64,000 bases of DNA, taken from positions 248,001 to 312,000 of the forward strand of contig NZ_JAAVUT010000002.1 of NCBI RefSeq assembly GCF_018449575.1, read 5' to 3'. The position numbers were made by a program, and so were the translations under genes. The DNA comes from Sodalis sp. dw_96. Lineage in GTDB: Bacteria > Pseudomonadota > Gammaproteobacteria > Enterobacterales > Enterobacteriaceae. This document shows, piece after piece, positions 58,138-64,000 of the stretch. Every line of letters starts with the position of its first letter. Positions within the stretch are counted from its first letter, which is position 1. The notes beneath the pieces were generated by a model. That model searched no databases, was not told the origin of the DNA, and saw only the letters and a list, made by a program, of their open reading frames with translations.

Positions 58138-59052
58138 ATGCACGCTTTTTCACCCGACCTACCCATGCCAGAGAGCCTGTATTACAGTGGCAAAGAGGCT
58201 CATCCCCTGTCGACCTTAGACGAAAAGAACCTTTGCTCTATGGTGGATGACCTGAAAATCAACCAGAGTAACAAAGAACATTACGTCACCGGGTGGATGG
58301 GTGAAGATAGTGTGGTGGTGATTCACAACTATCATGAAAAGCGCGGTACCTCCAATGGCTTCGTGCTGACCAAAGAGAATCAATATCGCCTCAGCGTACA
58401 GTCCATAACCTTTCGCGTTCCCAAATTCATTCTTTGGTTATCGCTGCGCCGCAAGCCGCGCAATACTACCTTGATCACCTATGATACCGTCGGTGAACTG
58501 CGCAGCCCCATCGTCCAGTACCGCAACTTGTTCGACAAGGCGTTAAAACTCAAGTTGGAACAGGATTGGCGGGCGCTTAACGACTATATCGGCATGGCCT
58601 GCTGGCAATTGGAAAATGGCTGCCCGCTGTGGCAACATCTGGAACAATCCATTACCCCGGCGGCATTGACCGCATGGATCAACGCACCGGTGTTCGAGGA
58701 AAAGCGGCTGCAAAAAGACGGTCCGTTCGAAGGTTTTTGGTCCGGTAATGTCTTTATAGCCCGTTCCAAGCCTCCCTATCCGTCATTGCAGCTATTATGG
58801 CGCGATGAAGAGAACCACCTGCAGCCGGGGTATATTTTTACGGCGGTGCCGCATAAAAAGGAGGACAAACTGGTGCCTTCGCTGCGCATTCGCCCTCATC
58901 GCGCCGAGAAACACTATCCGCTTAACGTCTTCGACGCCCGCCATTTGCAGTATGCCCGTTCGCTGCTCAGCTACGCCGAAGGCGTGTTAACCGGTATGTC
59001 ACCACCACTGGTGGAAATGATGAACGGGCCCGATCCCCTGCCCGACCTCTAA
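58138..59052 (+). CDS. Hypothetical protein, 304 residues
   Basis: I do not recognise this protein. The ATG has AGGA ten bases ahead. No signal peptide is seen; one moderately hydrophobic segment, KFILWLSLRR, lies near residue 97. Other features are NYHEKRGTSNGFVLTKENQYRL, LKLEQDWRALNDYIGMACWQL, and a C-terminal half rich in Pro and aromatic residues ([34 protein letters not shown]). Its last 54 bases overlap the 3' end of thiD on the other strand. The reading frame is open over 900 bp, and codon use resembles neighbouring core genes, so it is likely expressed. Confidence 0.7.
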   Translation: MHAFSPDLPMPESLYYSGKEAHPLSTLDEKNLCSMVDDLKINQSNKEHYVTGWMGEDSVVVIHNYHEKRGTSNGFVLTKENQYRLSVQSITFRVPKFILWLSLRRKPRNTTLITYDTVGELRSPIVQYRNLFDKALKLKLEQDWRALNDYIGMACWQLENGCPLWQHLEQSITPAALTAWINAPVFEEKRLQKDGPFEGFWSGNVFIARSKPPYPSLQLLWRDEENHLQPGYIFTAVPHKKEDKLVPSLRIRPHRAEKHYPLNVFDARHLQYARSLLSYAEGVLTGMSPPLVEMMNGPDPLPDL

Positions 59053-59802
59053 ATCATCGGCGCGCAGCAATGCCTGCTGCACGTAGGCTTTCGCCGCCCG
59101 CAGGGTTTGCGCCCAGTCATTATACTGCGGGCGGAGCGCCGCCAGCGCGGCGGACAGCGTACAGCCGGTGCCGTGGGTGTGGCGTGTATTTACCCTGAGG
59201 GCATCAAACCGCTGCTCGTCATCGGCGGTAATCAGCCAATCGGGACTGGATTCCCCATGCAGATGGCCGCCTTTCATCACCACCGCCCGGCAGCCTAACG
59301 CCAGCAATGCCCGGCCTTGCTCACGCATGCTCTTTTCATCCGCCGCCGGCGGGCAGTTCAATAATGCCGCCGCTTCCGGTAGGTTGGGGGTGATGATGGA
59401 TGCCAGCGGCAGTAATTCATCCCGCAGCGCCGATACCGCATCCGGCGCCAGCAGGAAGTCGCCGCTTTTTGCCACCATCACCGTATCCAGCACCACGAAG
59501 GGGATCGGATAGCGCCGCAGTTTTTCCGCCACCACCCGGACAATTTCCCCTTGCCCCAGCATGCCTATTTTGGCGCTATCAATACGTACGTCGCTCAGCA
59601 CCGAGTCCAGCTGCTCACCGACGAACGCCGGCGTGATGGGATAGATGGATTGCACGCCGCGGGTATTTTGCGCCACCAGGGCGGTAATCACCGTGGTGCC
59701 GTAAGCGCCGAGGGCCGAAAAAGTTTTCAAATCGGCCTGGATGCCGGCCCCGCCGCTGGGATCGGTACCGGCGATGGACAAGAGATTCCGGATGCGGCTC
59801 AT
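58999..59802 (-). CDS. thiD: Hydroxymethylpyrimidine/phosphomethylpyrimidine kinase
   Basis: ThiD phosphorylates HMP and HMP-P to HMP-PP for thiamine synthesis. The 267 residues (E. coli 266) show [48 protein letters not shown] and the ribokinase-type [18 protein letters not shown] with the catalytic Cys/Gly anion hole. Its start overlaps thiM by four bases, and both lie downstream of the TPP riboswitch. Confidence 0.97.
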   Translation of the reverse strand: MSRIRNLLSIAGTDPSGGAGIQADLKTFSALGAYGTTVITALVAQNTRGVQSIYPITPAFVGEQLDSVLSDVRIDSAKIGMLGQGEIVRVVAEKLRRYPIPFVVLDTVMVAKSGDFLLAPDAVSALRDELLPLASIITPNLPEAAALLNCPPAADEKSMREQGRALLALGCRAVVMKGGHLHGESSPDWLITADDEQRFDALRVNTRHTHGTGCTLSAALAALRPQYNDWAQTLRAAKAYVQQALLRADDLEVGQGIGPVHHFHQWW

Positions 59803-60593
59803 TGCAGATGCTCCCCTTGCAAAGTGTAGAGCCGGTCAAGGAAATCCACGGCAAAACTGCCGGGGCCCCTGACCTCACCGGCGCTGAGCCGGCCGGCGCG
59901 GGCCATGACCTTGCACGCGGCGGCCACATGCAACAAACGATCCCCCGGCAGAGCGCAAAATGCCGCCACCACAGCCGATAACGCGCAGCCGGTTCCCGTC
60001 ACCCGGGTCATCAGCGGATGACCGTCGTTTATGGACCATATACGCTCTCCGTCGGTGACAAAATCCACCCGGCCCGTCACCGCCACCAGAGTGCCATAGT
60101 CGGTTGCAAGCTTCAGGGCGGCGGACAGGGCATGAAGGGAATCATCGGCACTGTCCACGCCGCGGCCCAGCGCGCTCTCGCCGGCCAAGGCCAGGATCTC
60201 GGACGCATTGCCGCGAATAGCGGCCGGACGTAACGGCAGCAGGCTATGGGCGAACCCGGTTCGATACGCGAGGGGCCCCACCGCCACCGGATCCAGTACC
60301 CAAGGGGTGCCGGCCTCGTTAGCGGCCTGGACGGCGGCCAGCATGGCCTGCGCCCGGCTGTGGCACAGCGTGCCGATGTTCACCAGCAGGGCATCGGCCA
60401 TGGCGCTGAATTGCGCCGCCTCTTCCGGTTCAACGACCATTGCCGGCGCGGCGCCGAGAGCCAGCAGGGTATTGGCGGTAAAAGCCTGCACCACTTCATT
60501 GGTCAAGCAATGCACCAACGGCGCATGCTGTCGCAGCAAATCAAGGGAGGCGGCGGCGGTCAGGCCGGGAAATTCGGTAGGTTGGATAGTCAT
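59799..60593 (-). CDS. thiM: Hydroxyethylthiazole kinase
   Basis: ThiM salvages thiazole by phosphorylating 4-methyl-5-hydroxyethylthiazole. The 264 residues (E. coli 262) include [56 protein letters not shown] and the C-terminal [20 protein letters not shown] lies ahead of the ATG. Expression is set by the TPP riboswitch 50 bp upstream; thiD is coupled. Confidence 0.97.
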   Translation of the reverse strand: MTIQPTEFPGLTAAASLDLLRQHAPLVHCLTNEVVQAFTANTLLALGAAPAMVVEPEEAAQFSAMADALLVNIGTLCHSRAQAMLAAVQAANEAGTPWVLDPVAVGPLAYRTGFAHSLLPLRPAAIRGNASEILALAGESALGRGVDSADDSLHALSAALKLATDYGTLVAVTGRVDFVTDGERIWSINDGHPLMTRVTGTGCALSAVVAAFCALPGDRLLHVAAACKVMARAGRLSAGEVRGPGSFAVDFLDRLYTLQGEHLQ

Positions 60594-60642
60594 ATTTCTC
60601 CCAACCGGCGTTTAAGAAGACGGATCCGGAGGAAGGGATACC

Positions 60643-60729
60643 GTGACTTCCCTACGCTGGCATTATCCAGATCAGGTTATGCGGGTTAATTCTCAGTCCG
60701 TCGCACAACAACGGACACCCCGAGTCAAG
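60643..60729 (-). promoter_or_regulatory. TPP (thiamine pyrophosphate) riboswitch controlling thiMD
   Basis: On the minus strand the aptamer starts ACTCGGGGTGTC and has the pyrimidine-sensor CTGAGA loop. It then has ACCTGATCTGGATAATGCCA and GCGTAGGGAAGT, the universal TPP aptamer sequence. It lies in the thiM leader; high TPP would shut down translation, as in E. coli thiM. Confidence 0.96.
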
Positions 60730-60761
60730 TCTGTTGATTATCCGGGTGCGGGAGGAAAAGA

Positions 60762-61109
60762 TCAACGATCGATGCATGCTTCTTGAGAGCCTTGTCGCAA
60801 CAGCATACGATTAATACAGCCGTCGCCGCTGCCGGACGAGGAAGGGGTGCCGGTAGGGGTCAGCAGCCAGACCGGCCGGTTATTTGACCAGGCCGGGCGG
60901 ACCAGTCCCGCGCCGGCCAAAACGCCAAGGCGGCCCAACAGCCAGGAATCGTTTTCCATCGGCACGGAGATGGGCCAGACAGGCTCGCCAAGACACTCAA
61001 AGGAAACGGTTGTGATGATGTGCTGCAACGCCTCTTTAGCAACGACATTGGAGGCGGATGCCGTTAAAGGGAATAAAAAAAACAGACAAAAGACAATTTT
61101 TTTACACAT
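60762..61109 (-). CDS. Secreted hypothetical protein, 115 residues
   Basis: The first 20 residues, MCKKIVFCLFFLFPLTASAS, form a clear signal peptide with an A-S-A cleavage site. The mature part (about 95 residues) has two hydrophobic stretches, LLGRLGVLAGAGLVRPAW and PVWLLTPTG, and three cysteines (ECLGEP, DGCINR, EACIDR), of which two could form a disulfide. I do not recognise the family. It lies upstream of the thiMD leader on the same strand, 33 bp ahead of the riboswitch, and may be read into it. Confidence 0.6.
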   Translation of the reverse strand: MCKKIVFCLFFLFPLTASASNVVAKEALQHIITTVSFECLGEPVWPISVPMENDSWLLGRLGVLAGAGLVRPAWSNNRPVWLLTPTGTPSSSGSGDGCINRMLLRQGSQEACIDR

Positions 61110-61414
61110 GTTATAATATATATCCTATTTGCCCTCTACTAAACTCCTTATTCAGATACTCACACAGTCTGCGTCTTTTGCGGTGCCGGTATCCTGTCTG
61201 ATTAAATTAAACGTTAAGATATCAACGCCACGACAATCAGAGACAGAATTTTATATTTTTTCGACGGAAAACCTTAAGGCATTGAATAATGATAAACCAT
61301 CAATCAATGAACGAAGTAAAATATTTCAGAGACAATCTTTATTGATTGAAAGTAAAATAATACGGGCTGTGAAAACAGGGTGAATATTATCCAGCCTTAT
61401 CATAAAATGAGGTG
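61110..61414. other. AT-rich gene-free stretch
   Basis: This 305-bp region is AT-rich and contains TTATAATATATA at its left edge, usable as a promoter for the secreted hypothetical gene. One 84-codon frame (61129-61383) has no ribosome site or recognisable sequence. I see no gene. Confidence 0.4.
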
Positions 61415-62146
61415 TTAATTGAAAAGCTTCAGCTCCATGGCCCGGCTTATGGCATGCTTGGCATTGACAACGCCAAGCTTATCAATAATATTTCTTATAT
61501 GAAATTTTACCGTTCCTTCCCTGATAGTGAGAATAGTAGCCACCTCGCCATAAGTTTTACCCGCGCTGGCCCAAAATAACACTTCCTTCTCCCGTGGCGA
61601 CAGCAGGACGCTTTGGGGCGGACCACCACAAGACTGTATGCCGGGCGTATTGGCACGCAAAAAATTTGTCACTTTTTCATGGGTGGTTATCAGCAGCATC
61701 TGGAATTTTTCCTTGTTTTGCTCGATGATACGGTAAAAATCCGCACTGCCGGTGCGATTGGTAAGGCTCAATGTCGCCAGGTTGTCGTCGCTGTCATGCA
61801 AAGTAAAGGTATAACCGCTGTTCAGACGATAGAATTTCGACATGTTAAAAAAACTATGTTGATGGATTATCGCCGGATTGTCGGGCCAGTTAAAAGGCGA
61901 AAATTTTCGGCATGCAATGATCATGACCGGATCAATTTTCTGATAGCCATAATTTTTATATTGATTAATCCAGCCTGCCGGATAGTCAGATATTATAGAG
62001 GCCGGGGAATTGTGTGATTTGTTCATCATTAAGTAAGCAAAACAAAAAACATGCGTATTCCTGAAGATTTGTATTAGATAAAGCTTGAGTTCTTTCTTCA
62101 TGGCACTGATAAAAACGTCTTGACTGGTTTCAACGAATTTTTCCAT
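61415..62146 (-). CDS. LuxR-family quorum-sensing type regulator (orphan)
   Basis: The 243 residues have the two-domain layout of acyl-homoserine-lactone receptors. The N-terminal ligand domain keeps most pocket residues: W and Y in AGWINQYKNYGYQKIDP, the DP pair, and W in SPFNWPDN. The C-terminal GerE helix-turn-helix reads LSPREKEVLFWASAGKTYGEVATILTIREGTVKFHIRNII. It is related to ExpR/YenR-type regulators. No luxI-type synthase lies in the window, so it is an orphan here. A 20-bp dyad lies upstream. Confidence 0.85.
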   Translation of the reverse strand: MEKFVETSQDVFISAMKKELKLYLIQIFRNTHVFCFAYLMMNKSHNSPASIISDYPAGWINQYKNYGYQKIDPVMIIACRKFSPFNWPDNPAIIHQHSFFNMSKFYRLNSGYTFTLHDSDDNLATLSLTNRTGSADFYRIIEQNKEKFQMLLITTHEKVTNFLRANTPGIQSCGGPPQSVLLSPREKEVLFWASAGKTYGEVATILTIREGTVKFHIRNIIDKLGVVNAKHAISRAMELKLFN

Positions 62147-62284
62147 AATCTATGCCTGCCATATTAACTAATATTCATTATTTATTATCCTTGTCAGGTA
62201 ATAAATGACTGACTGAAATGTTAATTCCATGGGAATTTTTCGATAATATAAGAGGCTAGCCGTTGATGCAACTACTAATAGAAC

Positions 62285-62304
62285 AACGGACATCCTTGTC
62301 TGTT
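62285..62304. promoter_or_regulatory. Lux-box-like dyad upstream of the LuxR gene
   Basis: AACGGACATCCTTGTCTGTT is a 20-bp imperfect palindrome (7 of 10 pairs) in the 367-bp gap 62147-62513 between the LuxR gene and the acetyltransferase gene. Length and position fit a LuxR-type site; the sequence is not a close match to known lux boxes. Confidence 0.3.
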
Positions 62305-62513
62305 CGGAGAATTGCCGCCCTTTGATGCCGGAATGACGGCGCTTTATCTTCCCCGGCAACCCCCGGGGCGGTCTTTTTAACCTGCCGGGGCCGCGGGTTC
62401 GGGCAGAGGGCCACAAGCATCAAAGTATTGGCAAATTGTCTGATATAATTAACCGCCGAACGTTCCCCTAAAATTCCATTAACTGCACCGGCTGTTTGCA
62501 GTAAGGAGAAGCT

Positions 62514-62960
62514 GTGTTTGTCAGGACTTATCGAGAATCGGACCGACCTTTTTTACGCACCCTGTACCTGTCTTCCCGCAGAAAGGGTTGGACCTGGCTG
62601 GAGGGTAGCCAATGGCACCTGGAAGATTTCGACAGTGTCACCTTTGGCGAAAAGATTCTGGTGGCCGAAGAGCAAAATCATATCGTCGGTTTTGCCTCCC
62701 TGTGGCTGCCGGACAGCTTCTTGCACAACCTTTTTGTCGATCCCGCCTGGCAGCGGCAGGGAGTCGCCACCGCCCTGCTGGAAGCATGTTATCCGCTGTG
62801 CGGCGATAAAATGGCGCTTAAGTGCCTGACTAAAAATCGTCGCGCCCTGGCGTTTTATCAGCATCATGGCTGGAAAATCATCTCATCGGGCATCGCTGAA
62901 CACGGGGAATATTTCCTGATGCATCACACCATTGAGCATAACAAATTGTTCTTTCGATAA
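62514..62960 (+). CDS. GNAT-family N-acetyltransferase
   Basis: The GTG at 62514 with AAGGAG ahead gives 148 residues. The acetyl-CoA loop is in LFVDPAWQRQGVATALLEACY (motif A, Q/RxxGxA/G), and motif B is in KNRRALAFYQHHGWK. The first strand, MFVRTYRESDRPFLRTLYL, is typical. The substrate is unknown. It resembles enterobacterial YafP/ElaA-like small acetyltransferases. It converges with yehS. Confidence 0.85.
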   Translation: MFVRTYRESDRPFLRTLYLSSRRKGWTWLEGSQWHLEDFDSVTFGEKILVAEEQNHIVGFASLWLPDSFLHNLFVDPAWQRQGVATALLEACYPLCGDKMALKCLTKNRRALAFYQHHGWKIISSGIAEHGEYFLMHHTIEHNKLFFR

Positions 62961-62991
62961 TGAGATAGTCGCATTGGTTCAATATTTTGCG

Positions 62992-63456
62992 CTATGACTT
63001 ACGCAGCCGGGCCGCAAGTCCTTTCAGGAAGTAGCGCATGACCTGATCGCCGCATAGCCGGTAATTTTTATTCCCCGGAGCCCGCAGCATGGCGGTCACC
63101 TCCGGCAGGGAAATCCGGAAGTCCTGGGACAGCAGAATGTCCTGCAGGTCGTTGGTTTTCAGCGAAAATGCGATGCGAAGTTTTTTCAGAATAATATTAT
63201 TGGTGATTTTTCGTTCAATTTTTGCTTCCGGCATCGTTTCATCCCGGCCGCGCAAATGGATCACCAGGCCATGAAGGAAACAGCCCATCACCATGTCAGG
63301 GCAAGGCTGATAGCCCTCTTCATCTTCTTTTTTGACGAAGCCGGCCATCTGTTGCGGCGTAATGACGCACTGCGCCAACGCCACTATGCCAATTAGTTGT
63401 TCATTATGCAGATTCAGCATATAGCGTACGCTGCGCAATACATCGTTATTCATCAT
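62992..63456 (-). CDS. yehS: DUF1456 protein YehS
   Basis: The 154 residues match E. coli YehS (156). Two tandem DUF1456 domains begin NNDVLRSVRYMLNLHNEQL and NNIILKKLRIAFSLKTNDL and contain VKKEDEEGYQPCPD and the conserved ITAMMRAP-like VTAMLRAPGNKNYRLCGD. The function is unknown. E. coli yehS lies in the same broad chromosomal region as yegS and mdtABC. The 254-bp gap downstream to the partial aldo/keto reductase gene holds nothing I can support. Confidence 0.9.
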   Translation of the reverse strand: MMNNDVLRSVRYMLNLHNEQLIGIVALAQCVITPQQMAGFVKKEDEEGYQPCPDMVMGCFLHGLVIHLRGRDETMPEAKIERKITNNIILKKLRIAFSLKTNDLQDILLSQDFRISLPEVTAMLRAPGNKNYRLCGDQVMRYFLKGLAARLRKS

Positions 63457-63710
63457 GACCGGTGTCCCTCATCGCCCGATAACCTTCATGGCCGGACAGT
63501 ATAGAGATATCCGCCGTTAAACACAGCATTGATCCTTTTAGATCATAAAAACCCGTCCGGCCGGGCCTGCGCGTTTTTTCGTCTTCGATGTCATCACGGG
63601 GAGCAGCAGGGAAACCTGCGCGATAATCAATAACGGGCCTCACTGCCCGGCTGGTAACAGGGTGCCGACCGGCGATCGACGGACACCCTTGGCACGACCG
63701 GTTAAGGTGT

Positions 63711-64000
63711 TTATGAAAAACCCACCACGCCATGTGGAATGTACGGTGCCTCGAGCCGGGCAATCTCTTCGGCGCTCAATACCAGATCGAGGGCGGCGAT
63801 GGCGTCGTCAAGATGACCCGGCTTGGATGCTCCGACGATGGGGGCGGTAACCGCGGATTTGGCCAACACCCAGGCGAGTGCGACCTGGGCGAGTGAAACG
63901 TGACGCTCCCCGGCCACCGCCGCCACCGCTTCGACAACTTTGCGATCGGCATCGGCGGTATGTTCATAAAGCGTCTTGCCGAACTTGTCGGTCTCGGATC
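63711..64000 (-). CDS. Aldo/keto reductase, N-terminus beyond window
   Basis: The frame is open from the right edge and ends at 63711, leaving the C-terminal ~96 residues. SETDKFGKTLYEHTADADR is followed by the AKR C-terminal region VSLAQVALAWVLAKSAVTAPIVGASKPGHLDDAIAALDL-type sequence that binds the NADPH phosphate, and it ends EAPYIPHGVVGFS. The catalytic tetrad would lie upstream, outside the window. It differs from the aldo/keto reductase at 37.2 kb. Confidence 0.85.
   Translation of the reverse strand, partial: SETDKFGKTLYEHTADADRKVVEAVAAVAGERHVSLAQVALAWVLAKSAVTAPIVGASKPGHLDDAIAALDLVLSAEEIARLEAPYIPHGVVGFS

Noticed and set aside
61129-61383. 84-codon frame in AT-rich DNA
   Set aside because: No ribosome site and no recognisable feature; AT-rich DNA gives such frames by chance.
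62330-62400. GC-rich stretch with CCCCCGGGG and T-run as a terminator or small RNA
   Set aside because: The possible stems are short and the T-run does not directly follow one; no known sRNA sequence recognised.
1-64000. CRISPR array, tRNA, rRNA, prophage or intact insertion sequence
   Set aside because: None seen: the tandem arrays are too short-period and spacer-less for CRISPR, and no transposase or integrase frame was found.

Overview
The window looks like the chromosome of a gamma-proteobacterium of the order Enterobacterales. Gene order and protein sequences follow Escherichia coli closely (dapE-ypfN-tmcA, purC-bamC-dapA-gcvR-bcp-bepA-hda, uraA-upp-purMN-ppk-ppx-yfgG, dgcE-yegD, mdtABCD-baeSR-yegP-trhP-cyaR-yegS, thiMD). 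A urease operon, a type-III-effector-like gene, an orphan LuxR regulator and a decayed mgtE are added to that background. GC-rich housekeeping genes interrupted by AT-rich islands, together with these accessory genes, suggest a Sodalis/Pectobacteriaceae-like relative rather than E. coli itself. That placement is inference; no rRNA or marker comparison was possible.

Layout. 1-4 kb: a partial short-chain dehydrogenase divergent from a LysR regulator, then yffB-dapE-M15 peptidase-ypfN. 4-13.5 kb: tmcA and yeaL, purC, bamC-dapA, divergent gcvR-bcp, bepA, and hda read from a CTG start. 13.7-15.7 kb: a small unknown gene, a CadR/PbrR-like MerR regulator divergent from a CDF metal exporter, and a repeat-rich intergenic region. 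15.7-23.8 kb: uraA-upp divergent from purMN (PurR box), then ppk-ppx-yfgG. 23.9-26.6 kb: an AT-rich ankyrin-type gene resembling Shigella OspC effectors, and an mgtE with a large internal deletion. This is also where gene order jumps from the E. coli ~56-min block to the ~46-min block. 26.7-31.6 kb: the diguanylate cyclase dgcE and the Hsp70-like yegD. 31.6-37.1 kb: a complete urease cluster ureDABCEFG on the minus strand, with a sigma-54-type promoter ahead of ureA. 37.1-41.8 kb: aldo/keto reductase, LysR regulator, aminotransferase and an orphan amino-acid-binding protein. 41.8-43.3 kb: an AT-rich stretch with two unrecognised genes. 43.5-54.6 kb: the complete mdtABCD-baeSR multidrug efflux and envelope-stress operon. 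54.7-60.7 kb: yegP, trhP, the small RNA CyaR with its CRP site, yegS, an unknown gene, and thiMD under a TPP riboswitch. 60.7-64 kb: a secreted unknown, an orphan LuxR, a GNAT acetyltransferase, yehS and a partial aldo/keto reductase.

The intergenic DNA carries most of the unexplained structure. A ~135-bp element occurs twice (15.6 and 38.2 kb), and its hairpins differ by compensatory changes. An enterobacterial palindromic repeat (ERIC-like) is present in two copies plus a remnant that supplies the stop codon of tmcA. Four degenerate short tandem arrays have periods of 12, 15, 18 and 21 bp, all multiples of three. No tRNA, rRNA, CRISPR array, intact insertion sequence or prophage was seen.
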